This document shows, piece after piece, positions 1 through 11,403 of a stretch of DNA of 64,000 nt. How positions within the stretch are numbered: the first letter of the stretch is position 1; each line of letters begins with the position of its first letter. Source of the DNA: Rhynochetos jubatus (taxonomy: Eukaryota > Chordata > Aves > Eurypygiformes > Rhynochetidae); the NCBI GenBank assembly GCA_027574665.1, contig CM050654.1, forward strand, positions 40,491,722-40,555,721. The letters are read 5' to 3'. The notes beneath the pieces are model-generated. The model worked only from the letters and a program-made list of their open reading frames with translations. It was not told the DNA's origin and did not search any database. A program made the position numbers and the translations under genes.

Positions 1-529
1 CCAAGTACGTGAGCAAATCACTGCTGAACCCTCCGATACCCCCTAAAGTTAAAAAAGCTGTCTTAGGTTATCAAACTGACTCAAACTAGCACAGTAAACA
101 GCTGGTCACATGGATACACACAGCAACCCAGGAGGTCATTCCGTAAGGACAGTGCGGGCTTAAAAAAAGACCTAGAAAGAAATAGGAAACTGAACCAATA
201 ACCAAAATGCTACCATGATCTCATCCTTCATTTTAAGAGATACTGTAGTAGCAGTAAAGAGAATATTAGGACTATTTTGGCTTCAGCTATGCAGGGATGA
301 TTGGTTAGCTGTCTACAGGGAAATACTGTTCTTTAAAAACAGCCCCACGGCTTTTGAAGTGAAACTGTATCACAGCAAGTAAATAACAGCACTCATTCAG
401 GACCCAGCTCCAGGCAGTCGACATGGCCACCTACCAACCAACGGTCTTACCTGGAGTCACTGCAATGAAAACACAAAAAACCTTAAAAAAAATGTCACCC
501 AGAAGCTATGTTCATAGTTCCTGGCTGTC
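1..529. other. Upstream intergenic DNA, nothing recognised
   Basis: AT-rich DNA without a gene, RNA gene or element that I can identify, up to the CR1 at 530. Confidence 0.5.
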
Positions 530-660
530 TCCAAGGCCAGGCTGGATGAGGCTTGGAGCAACCAGATCCAGTGGAAGGTGTCTCTGCCCATGGCAGGGGG
601 TGGCACTGGGTGAGCTTTAGGGTCCCTTCCCACTCAAACCATTCCATGGTTCTACGATTC
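530..660 (+). mobile_element. CR1 LINE 3' end, sense
   Basis: This reads in the sense direction through the CR1 3' untranslated end: ccaaggccaggctggatgag, then cccatggcagggggtggcac, finishing in the diagnostic short repeat (attccatggttctacgattc) at 660. Only about 130 bp of the 3' end is present, a typical 5'-truncated insertion. The open frame at 423-620 is produced by this element and is not a gene. Confidence 0.9.
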
Positions 661-1430
661 CTCAGCCTCCCTCATGCACACACACACTCTTTGTCATTTA
701 AAAATACAATTAGCTAAAATTTTACATCGAAGTAGTGCATTTTCCGACTACATTCTATTACAAAACCTGTTAGGGATTTGATTTGTACCAATGCTGTGAA
801 CTGCACCTTAAGCTGGGCTTGGTGTGACTCAGCAGGATGGAGCTAGGAAAGGGAACCTACACCTCCATTACCCTATCTCCCCTACCCTGGCCCAGGCAGA
901 TCCCACCATAATACTGACTCAAGTGTACTGTAATGGATGCAAGTTACACATGGAGGGATCTGTGGGACACGGACTGTCCTCCTTTCATTTCACCTACACC
1001 CAATTGGCTGGAGGCATAGAATTTGGGTCTGCGTCCCTCGCTCAGGAACTCCTTTCACCCTTTGACAAATCATCCCTCCAAGACGACTCGAATAGCACAG
1101 CATCAGTAAAGTATTATTTTTATTGTCATATTAGCTGTTCCCAAGTTCTATCTATAACCTCAGAGAGCCAATTCCAAAATGAAATTACACAAACTGTCCA
1201 CAATATCAAATGTTTATGAGAAGCCTATATGGGGGAACTGCAGCAAAGTTGCTCCGTCGGTTTCTCGCATTTATGTCAATGCTCAAGAATGAGAGGGAAC
1301 ACCACCGGCGTTTTAATTATTTCATATTCTTTCTCCTACACTAGTTTTCTGCAGGGCAACAGGTTCCACTTTTTAATTATTCATATAAATGTCTTCTCAC
1401 TTTGTTCTGTACCTCCATTGCTGCAGATAA
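661..1430. other. Intergenic DNA between CR1 and duplicated block A
   Basis: Contains a 131-codon plus-strand frame (824-1219) and a 104-codon frame (1229-1543). Neither shows a domain, a repetitive protein pattern or similarity I recognise. Both are within what chance gives in a window this long. Confidence 0.45.
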
Positions 1431-1549
1431 AGTACCTTACTTGGAACCTGAAAGCCATTCTTTTTTTTTTTTTTCCAAATTCTCCCTTAAAACCCACTTC
1501 TACCTATGACGCCCCCAAGAACCTGCCAGCTGATAAGGCTTAGATAGCT
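1431..1549. repeat. Duplicated block, copy A
   Basis: This block of about 118 bp recurs 1.16 kb to the right (2589-2701) in the same orientation. Shared words include agtaccttacttg, aacctgaaag, aaaacccacttct and gccagctgataa. Copy A contains a 14-nt T-run not in copy B. The block matches no repeat family I know, and the flanks do not align. Confidence 0.75.
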
Positions 1550-2588
1550 CAGAGGATGAGAGCTTTGGGGCTCTACTGAGTTAAAGCTGTACTACACAAA
1601 GGAAAACTGCCAGTATCACGATCTAGTTTTGCACGAGGAAATGTAGAAGAATGACATATCCCCATGGATCTCAGAGAATCCTGATTCTGACAACTCGTCA
1701 CTTTGACTTTTTGTCTACCATACTGCCAACAGATTAGAGCTACTACCCATTGTAGAACAGGGTCCACATGAGAAAGTTTGTCCTAGTTTGTAACTGACAT
1801 CTCAAAAACTATTCGTAGCTGCACAGCCATAACCAGAGCTTTTGTTGACTACAATGGGATTGCCAAACTCCACACGTTTGGGAAATCTAAATGGGAGTAC
1901 CTGCCGTGCTACTATTAACTCAACACGTTATAAGGAGTGTCACAACGATAAGCACATTTTCCTTAAATCTGCAAATCCTAGAGTCATGGGATTACAGAAG
2001 AGTCTGAGGTGAAGAGAGAATTTGTGTTTCCAAAGCAACTTTTTCCAAAGTAAATAGCTCAGGAAAAAAAAAAAAGAAAAAATAAAGAGTAGAATACCTG
2101 GTAATTAATACAAAGCAAATTTCCATCCACCACAGTCCAGACACAGCAGATCAGCAGGCACTACACATAATTAGTGCTGCTCCTCCTCACCGATGTTCCC
2201 TGTGCCAAGAGGGACAATGTCTCACAGAGGAAAAGGCCTGGTCTGCTCCAAGACCCTGACATCACCTATTTTATTTTTCCCTCCTTGTTTAAGCTGTGAA
2301 CTCTTTCTGCAGACATAGTCTGTCAAATGTCTGTGGTATCTAACACAAAATGAAACCCAAGATCAACTGACACTTCTGCAAAGCACTCAACAGGCAGCAG
2401 GTTCTGTACAAAGCACTTCACTTTTCCCTGTGCAGATCTTTCTTTCCAAAGGAAAGTGGAACAGTGATTAAGTTCTACAGTAAGTACCCCAGTGCAGAGT
2501 GGACTCACGGGAAAGGTTCTTACAGAAGGTTAACTCTATCAAAACAGAAAAGACCATGATAAAGAGAAAAGCTTTGTTACACGGTTCT
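1550..2588. other. Intergenic DNA between the duplicated blocks
   Basis: Nothing recognised apart from a short A-rich run near 2060-2095. It was not obviously duplicated with the blocks on either side. Confidence 0.45.
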
Positions 2589-2701
2589 AGTACCTTACTT
2601 GTAACCTGAAAGGCCTTCCTCTCCCCCATAAATTCCCCCGAAAACCCACTTCTGTCTGTGACGCCCACAAGAAACTGCCAGCTGATAACGCTTAGCTAGC
2701 T
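2589..2701. repeat. Duplicated block, copy B
   Basis: This is the partner of the block at 1431-1549, roughly three-quarters to four-fifths identical by eye with a few small gaps. On the minus strand most of it is open, but that frame is not shared with copy A, so there is no sign of protein selection. Confidence 0.75.
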
Positions 2702-4464
2702 ACTGCAGTTCTGCTTGTTATTGGACCAGCCCTCGGAATCTGTTCTCCACAGACCAACGAAACTTCCCATTTCCAGACGTCAAGAGAAAGGCAGTGGACC
2801 ACTATTCCAACTATAGGATCTGGAATTTTCTTCACAGTTTTAGAATAATCAAACTATTTCTTGCCTAGAAGCAAAGGCAGGCCATTTTTAGTCTGGCTAA
2901 TTATCTGATGCAACTGCCTAAAATAACCAGCAGGCTATTCAATTAGTTAGGATTGGCAGCAAAAGCTGTAGCATCAGCCTAAAGATATATCCAAAGTTCA
3001 GCTCAGAAGTAGGCTTTTTAATCCCTATTTATAAGATTTCTTGAGACACAAAGATTTGATCATTTTGTTAATACCACAAAAAATTTGAGAGCTCTTGTGA
3101 AATATGTGTGATAGATGATGTGGGCTGTACATCAACACAGCAAACATGAGTTCAGCCACCACCTCTAACCTACAAGACTGTCTGCTGTCACACTCGGACA
3201 CCAGATAGAAATCGGTGCATATACAAACACTATCCAAATGTTTTCACCAATCCATCATCAGCCAAAGGATGTCAATGCCAACAACAAAGGCACTATCAAA
3301 AGCCAACATAAAAATACTAAATTGTCCCCAATTTTTAAAACACTGACAAGCTTGATGTAATATTTAGGCCTGATACCCTTTGAATAGGAATCGGGAACTC
3401 TAGAAAGCTTATGAATTACTAAAATCTCACCAACAAAGCAACAGCAGATCTCAGTATTAATGCACGTAGAGAGAAAGCACCCCAATAACTTCAAGTACAG
3501 CAAAACCTCAGTTTGAACTGTCACAGGCTGTTGCACAAGTGCTGCGCTCAGTGCCAAAAGTGGCTGCGTTTCAGCAACGAGAGCGTGAGTCAGAGTTTGC
3601 ACAATCGGAAAAACTCTTGGGATGAAAAGTCCTGCACAAGTCATTCATGGTATCATTAGCGTTCCAGTACCGAAATTGGCTACATGCATGAAAACACTCC
3701 CACTTACTGCGAAAACAAAGCACGACTGTCAAGCGTTTGGCTATACATCCTATATCTACTTACACCTGTTAGCTTTGTTATTTTTGGCCACAGCGGTGTA
3801 GGAGTCCAGTTGAAGTGCAGTGTTCACTACAGCATTCTATTCAACCTGTTGGCAAATTCAATCAAGCGGATCTCTCCACGCCTGCTGTCACACACAGGGA
3901 ACAGCAAAACAAAGGAAAACACGAACATTGGAGGCACGAGCCGCTGTTCTGCCGCTCCGTCCCAGGACGATGCGCAACTGTAAAGGAAGTAAGCAACGGG
4001 GTGAATTCTGCAGTGCCCCCGTGCTATCTGTGTTTTGAGATCTCTCCCAGTTCTGCTGCTACTCTGGAGTCATTTCCCCTTGGCTATGTTTAAGGCAGCG
4101 AACAACAGCTTAAAGTGAGAATGAAAACTGAGCTGGAGACCGAGAACTTGGGGTAGATTTTGACAGTACGAACAGATATCAACAAAAATCAATTTTTTTT
4201 TTACGGTTCTAGTGATGCAAGCAAAGATAAATGAGAAAACAATTATGTCTCTGACAGACAACCATTTGGGTCTGAATAGTGTTCATCGAACACATTGTCC
4301 TGTCTCTGGGTGTAACCAAGGCCCGTAACACCTCTGTCTCCTGCAATCAGCCGTTTAGGATCTTCATGAACAGGAGTTTGTACCCTGAAGAGTTGTTTTG
4401 TGTATGTTTTTAGGGCTTTTGTCTCACTTCAATAGCCACTGATGGTGATTTAAAAATCTATTCA
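2702..4464. other. Intergenic DNA left of the ancient CR1
   Basis: Holds a 128-codon minus-strand frame (3258-3644) and overlapping plus-strand frames (3684-4093) with no recognisable product. Nothing else seen. Confidence 0.45.
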
Positions 4465-4750
4465 TGCTTTTGGCCTCCACAATCTCCTGTCATGGCGCAT
4501 TCCAAAATTTAATTCTGTGCTATTTAAGAACACTTCACATTTGCATACTGCTCATTCCTTGAATTATGAAAAATGATGAAAAATTAGGTTCTATGCACCT
4601 TTCCCACACTATTCATGAATAACTCTCCATGTAGTGTTCTCTTTGCAATGTGGAAAAATCCTGAACAATTCAATCTCTCTTCACAGAGCAGTTGTTTCAT
4701 AATTTTGGTTACTCTCTTTCCCCACTGTACCTTCTCAAGTTACTGTATAA
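4465..4750 (-). mobile_element. Ancient CR1 LINE fragment, antisense
   Basis: The order of words on the plus strand follows the antisense 3' region of old sauropsid CR1 (the kind abundant in turtles and crocodilians). It has a cctccacaatctcctg block, a cttgaattatgaaaaatga block (consensus cttgtgttatgagaaggag), a cccacactattcatga block, then aatctctcttcac and actgtaccttctc. It is far more diverged than the other CR1 copies here, so it inserted long before the avian subfamilies. The ends are fuzzy. The call rests on remembered consensus, not on an alignment. Confidence 0.7.
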
Positions 4751-7700
4751 TCTTTGTAAGATCACAGTGCTGTTTTAAATAAACCATTGTTTTACATGTC
4801 ACAGTTAAACAAATCACAATCACAGTTTCAAAACACAGTTGGAAGTTCTCTCATTTATAAATATAAACAACGAGCACTCGCAAGTGACTGACAGCACAGT
4901 ATCACATGTGATTTGTTGGTTCAAAGGTCCCTCACACAAAGGTTTCAGACCTTGGGGCACTGCCTTCAAATGAAAAATTGTATTTTCTGTTCAACATCAG
5001 TTATGTTTCCTAACATATACAAAGATTTCAGCTTTAAATCTGTGGGAGTCAATCTTGCCATGAAACTTCCCCATTAGCCCCAAGTCAGCGCTGGAGCATT
5101 GTGACTGGGAGCTGATGATGTCTTTGTAGCTACCAAGTAGATTTCCTGACATGAAAGAGAGAAAGTAAAAATATTGTTCTGGCTGACTCTGAATTCTCTT
5201 CTCCAGTCCTCTCAGAGTGCCCAGGTGGAGCAGAATGAAAACCCTTACCACCACCCCTGAGGAGCAGAAAACCTAAGTGTTATAAACAGCCTGATGCTAT
5301 CACACAGAGACTGCATGAGAAGGAAGCTGAACATATCTGTACTCACAGAAAAGCAGCAGTTACATACAGGTAAACCCTCAGCCGTATAAGGTTATCTACC
5401 CAGAGTGACACACACTGTGGAGAAATACCAAAGAGAGCATATGGGGTAGTAAATCACCCATTGTGCCTAAGAAGATCTCAGACAGGCAAGAAACCACTGT
5501 GAGCTGAAACAGCTGTGCCCCAGGAAAGAGCAGAACGAATGGATTTACTGCCTCCTGACTCCAGCGATACCAATACCTCTGCAGAGAGCAGCAGGGCAAA
5601 CAAGGGAAACTCAAAACCCTACATGAATTTATGTGATAAACAAGTGATAAATATCCAAAATGCAGCCGCATTTCAGTATTTAACAGTGTGTTTTGCTCAG
5701 AAAGGAAAAGGTAGATGGCTAACATTAACAGGACAACTGTGATAGCAGACACTGAAAACTGGGTGCTGTGTTTCCCCCAAGCTTATGTTACACACAGTTA
5801 CAGCTAAGACAAAAGTATCTGCCTTCCCCTAGCTCTGTTTACACTGAACAATGCAGTGCTACATGACTTCTAAACTCTGAATGAGGTTCTATTTTACATG
5901 GCAAAGAGCATTGCTGTGCAGAGATACCAGGACAGGTCTTTAATGCAGTACAGCTGCTTCAGCGTAACTCAAGCCACTTCGTGAGAAACAGGATCATCCT
6001 AATGCAGCTACAGTGCCTGCCGTCCTGGAGAGGGCTTTAACGTTGAGCTGGTAGCTCAGCTAGGCACTGCGCTGCACAACGTGAGCGTACCATGATGGAG
6101 TCTCTGTTCTCAGTCATGCTGTAGTACAAAATAGAAAGGATGGGTCCTCTATCGTGGAATTTGAAGGCCAGAGGTGCAGAGACTGAATGCCTTTCCGCCA
6201 GAACAATTAGCCAAACATGGCCAGGGCACGTGTCCTAACGCTCTTGGCCAGTTCAGTGCGGGAGTGTGCAATAGGCACAACCGGGGTCTTCATTCAGACC
6301 AACTGTACCAACCACAGCCTACAGCAAGGCACATTCTGCATTCAGCTGACTGCGTTACAAGACCACTGCTGGAGGCATCCACATTACCATCTTTATTCTC
6401 CCTGAGGGAGGTACCATCCCCTCCAATCACTTCCATTAACTGCATAGGCAAATGTTCTCTGATCCACCTGCATCAAAAAGATTCAGCCTACCACACCGAA
6501 GTACGCTGTACGGCCTCATATCAATTTCACCGAGCTGGATTAAGAACCTCCTCTACGTGCAGTTTGTCAGCAGCTTTGCTAGCTTCTGGCACAAATGGAG
6601 GGATGAAGTGTGGAAGTACCTTTTAATCAGCCTCGGTTACAGTTCGAACAGCAGAGCTGGCCACAGCGGTACATTTTTGATGCTTTTACAGAAGTAAAAG
6701 AAAATTAAGTAGAGCTTGGTTTACAATTTATCCACCTGAACGCATTACTGCGTTCCGTTTTTCTGTATGCTGTAGGATAGGTATTTCACTTGAGGCATCA
6801 CCTTGTTACCCTGAACATTTGGTGAAGACATCTGATTGGGTTTTAATTAATTCTGCCAGACTTTATGACAACGGCCTGGCCTACGGGATAATTATAAGAC
6901 TGAGACTTGTTGGTATGTGGTAGGAATATTTATACTATTTACTTTATTTCCTCCTACAGACATAAACCAGATTAATTTTCACTTTTTAAAACATACATGA
7001 AAGCCCTAAAAAGGGAGAACAAGAGAGGTAAGTATCAAAACCCATAATGATCTAGAGCTGCTCACTACAAAAACAGCCAAGATACTACACGGTATATTTC
7101 AAAAACCTGTAATTAACTGTGCAATTTCCAGTTATTAATGACATTTGGTCACTGTGTCCCTACATATAACTCAAGGCCCAAACTGACATTTTTTGCTAAG
7201 TTAGAGCTTCTTTCCATTCTGAATAAGATTTTTCCGGAAAAACTACTGAGAAAGAAAAGCTGCCTTACAGTTGGAAGAATATAAACTGGTATTTTTAAAT
7301 CATGACATGAAAGACTCAGAAGACCCTGAACTAACAGTTCAAATGAATAAACTGAAGTAAACTTTGAAAATGCACATAGGGATTTATTCCAGATTGGGAC
7401 ATACATTACAGGAAATTAAGATTTATTTATAATAACTAAATTGATATAAGCATCTCTTCTGAAAAAATAAGCTAGAGGAAAAAAAGAAAATTAGTACCAA
7501 GGACTACGTTTACTAACAGATGAGAATTCTGAGGCACATAAAAAGCAAATTGCATCTCCCATGCATTTTCTTCCCAAAATGGTTTATTAACAACAAAGAA
7601 AGAAACTCAAGTTGGAAAGGAATGTTGTCTTCCCTGCCACCATCTGCAATGGAAAACCATCCACCAAAAATATTCCCCTGAAAAATATCTAACTGGTATT

Positions 7701-10700
7701 GGATATCACTCTTAGAAAATCCCAAATACTGCTGCACACCATCAAACGCTCTTTTTTCATCGGCTGAATTAGTAATGCTACACAAATCCTTCGATTGGCT
7801 CATGACAAGTCAAACCGAACCAGACCTACAGTCTTCAAGAGCCATTAGCACCCGATCAAATGTCGTACGGCCTTTGTGAAGGAAAAGGCAGGTGTCCTAA
7901 CAAAAACCTGGGAACACAACTGGCTTTGGACCATTCTCAAAGAGGCAGAAGCAGAACTGAGTTGGATATTGCAATAGTCTCACCTTTACAGCTCAAGGCA
8001 GAAACACACCCAGCACTTGATGTACTTTTTTATAAAGTGGATTCCTGCTGGGAGGTAAAGTGGTTGGCATTGAACAGACGCCCCGTGCTTGATAAGGCTT
8101 GGGATGTGCTCAGACAAGGCCTGGTCAGCAACGTGAGCAAGTGTGCTGTGGCACCAGGAAAGAGCAAGAACAGAGAGTAGTACGGATGTGCATGTGGTTT
8201 TAGAAGAAAAGTGCTTCATCTTACCCTCAAAAGAATAAACTGCCACCTGTTGGGTTAGTCCTCACCTAGAAAGGGTATACTATTCCTTTATTAAGGCTTA
8301 TTCCAATATTTAAGGATAAAAATAGTCATTATTTCATCTATTTAACATTCTCTAACTAAGACTACCAAGTGCCAATCAGTTACACTGGAACCGATGCCAC
8401 AAAGGATACTTGGGAAGCGTAACTACATTTAGAGACAAAAAGATTATTTATTTCTATATTTATCAAAAACAAGGATTTCGTGAGTCTCCAAGATAGTGTG
8501 TAGAGTCATTTAAACATTAGAATTGATCATTAAATGTTTTTTAAAAAGTTTATTCATTTCCAGTTATAATTTGGAAAATGGATTCAAATGAATTATCTTG
8601 AATACATGTCAAAATCTTCCCTAGCCCAGCCATTAAAAACCTGGTTTAATGCATCTAAAAGACTAAGTATTACGGCAAAAAGAATTCCAACTCAGTATTT
8701 CACTATACCAACACTGAATACTTCAGAACTGAAATTTTTCCTCAACCGTTCTGTTAACCCATTTTAAGCAGAAAACACAGTTGAGAATAACTCAAATATA
8801 AGAAATGATCCTCCATGTATTTAGTCTGCAATGAATGTTTTTGAATGCTTAACTGAATGTGCATACCAAAGTACCATGCAAATAAGGGTTCTGAATTTCA
8901 AGTTGGGTTTTCAATATTTATGTGCATCACATGACATTGTCTTTTATGTCAGGTGCCAACTATCAAAAATGGCTGAGGAAGATCAGCAACACAGCAAGGC
9001 TTCTTGGTGCTGTGTCTTTTGAGTTCAAGTGAAGCTGAATCCTTAAATGTTATCAAAGCTCTTCCAGTTTGAAATCTAGGCAACGAAAAATTAAGCTAAG
9101 AGAATTTCTGTAAGAAGAAGGGTGTGCAGCAAACTTATTTCAAAACAGAAACTTCACAGTAGTACAAATTATCTCTCAGGTAGAAGATAACGGTTGTGAA
9201 AAAGGATGATCTGCCATTAGAAAAGCTCTATTTTGCAATAAACTTTGTGTTTTTTAAACATATGTAAAAAGATGGTTTTTTCTTGCTTAAAGAATCAGCA
9301 ATTATCATCAGAACAAGTCTGATGATAGCCCATTTTTAAACTAAATTATATTTACTTCCTGTATATGCTATCATTGTTTAAAGTGGGTTATAAAGATGCA
9401 TAACAAAATAATAGCGTTACAATATTAAAACAGTAATTGTTCAGGAGAGGCACTGCATCATCTTTTCCTCACATTATCACTGACTTTTAACAAGATGCTA
9501 CTGGACTTAGTACAGCAACGATTGTGAGACCTTTGAGGTCCCAAGAGCCTTCCGAAATGATGAGAGAGGAGTAAACAGCTGAGTCCTGTGTCACCATGCA
9601 CCAGATCTGGTTGGGCACAGAAGAGGAAGTACTTTGTGTTTCTAAAAGATGTGCTCCCCTCCACGTAGGTGAATTCAGTGGGCGACTGAGATGACTACAT
9701 CTGTGACACCATCCTATTAATTTCACTAGCTGTTTTCTCATTTCGTGGGGTGAGGAATATTGCTATGCTTTCCCAGTTAGTGATAATAGTCCCTTCTTAA
9801 ATAGTACCACAGAGGCAGGCGAAGAAAGGAGAAGCAGCATTAATAAGTGTTTGAGATAAAATGAGTAGAATTAGCACAAAATAGTCCAAAATAGAAAAGC
9901 AGTAGACCACAAGATGAGACTTGTTTCATTATCTATAAGTAGCGCGATGTGTAGGAGCATATAAAGTGTGGCTACATTTCAAATATAAAAATATTACCAT
10001 GAGGCTTCTCCCTCCTACTCTATTATACTCTCCAAGAGAAAAGAGAGTAGGTAGACAATGAAATTCTTAGTTCACTGCCAAGAATTCCAGTGCAAACAAA
10101 TTATCAAGAGAATCAGATAAGAATAATGATGTGATATTGATAGAGAAAGCAGAAGCTCGGTATAAATTAAAGTTTAAAATAAACTGTAGGAGTGACAGAA
10201 GGAAAAGGTAAAGAGGCAGGCACTAAGAGATCTGTATTTTGATAGAGAAAAGGGTATGTACATCTTGTACATACTACTGGTAACAGCATGAACAAACAGA
10301 TCTGACATTGTAGGCAGTCTCGTCCTTAGATAACAAGAGCATCAGCAATGCAAGACACCGCTTATGTAAAAAAGCAGTACGTTCAGCAGAAAACAGCTCC
10401 TGATTGCCAAAGTTACAAGAGGGCCTTGGAAAATAACCTGCACTAGAATGTACTTGTAGCTGCACTAAACAGTGAAGAGCAAATAGGTTTATTCTACTCT
10501 TTCAAACTAAGTTTAAGATTTGAGAAGCTCAGTTCATTGTGCAAACCTCCTGTGAATATTACCGTAGTCTCCTGAACTGCAACACACAAGTTAAAACATT
10601 TTTACCCCGCCTGGCTTACTCTGCAAGGTTATCTAGTCTGAAGTGATCAGGTATGAAATCAGAATTCTCCTTCACAGGCCTTCTGTAACAGTCTCGGTGA

Positions 10701-11242
10701 TCATTTCAATTGACCTAGTTTTCCTCCTTCTAGATCCTCATGCTTCATGGTAACTTATTCTGATGTATTTGATGCAATTCCGCAGGGAATTCCCAGAAAG
10801 ATACATCCCTGCTCAAGGACAGAGATTTACTTCAACTGCTGTAAACAAACATACCAAGGAAAGTTGATCATTCCTACGGATACTCAACAAAACTTGAAAA
10901 TAAGGTAACAGTAGATCTACAAATCAGCCACAGATTATTTTACTTTAAAAAGTAATAACCAAGATCAGAAAGCATTACTCTTAGCATCAGGGTAAGAGCA
11001 AAGCCAAAGATCGTTGAAGTAAAGCCTCACGTCCACAGAGCCGGTGGGTGAAGAACGTGGCTGATGGTCTGAAGTCCTCAGATCTGCCAGTAACGATAGA
11101 GTTGCGATGATCTTCTATGAGCCAGTTCATAGAAAGAACATATCGAAAAGCATCTTATTTTTATAACCATGAAGTTTGACGTAAATGTCTTGGAACTCAC
11201 AGAAATGCTATAAACAGTCTTACTAAGAAGAGCTATAGAGTC
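4751..11242. other. Intergenic DNA, no gene recognised
   Basis: About 6.5 kb of AT-rich DNA. Frames at 5396-5752 (minus, hydrophobic), 6174-6626 (plus, 150 codons, with two other plus frames overlapping it) and 7513-7803 (minus, 96 codons) were read and matched to nothing. A tRNA A-box-like word near 6050 lacks the rest of a tRNA. The slightly GC-richer stretch around 6,000-6,700 could be an exon of an unknown non-coding transcript, but I see no splice evidence. Confidence 0.4.
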
Positions 11243-11403
11243 CATGTAATATGAATATTACATGTATTTGTGAAAATACAGTGATTCTTTAGTACTTAAA
11301 GTACTATTACACTTGTAAAAATAAAGTGTAACATACTACTCTTGTTTTACCCCTATATACTACCTAAATGCAGAAGTTACGATACAATTAGAGTAGCACT
11401 CTA
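11243..11403. repeat. Run of four short perfect palindromes
   Basis: Four inverted repeats follow one another in AT-rich DNA: 11243-11264 (10-bp arms, 2-nt centre), 11291-11305 (7-bp arms, 1-nt centre), 11307-11331 (8-bp arms, 9-nt loop) and 11389-11403 (6-bp arms, 3-nt loop). No gene or known element is recognised around them. They could be chance in AT-rich DNA, or a decayed foldback element. Confidence 0.6.

Noticed and set aside
6046-6115. tRNA-like word ggtagctcagctagg
   Set aside because: It resembles a tRNA A box, but no proper B box, acceptor stem or anticodon arm follows.
6174-6697. Three overlapping plus-strand open frames
   Set aside because: Several frames are open at once, pointing to composition and not coding. 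No product recognised.
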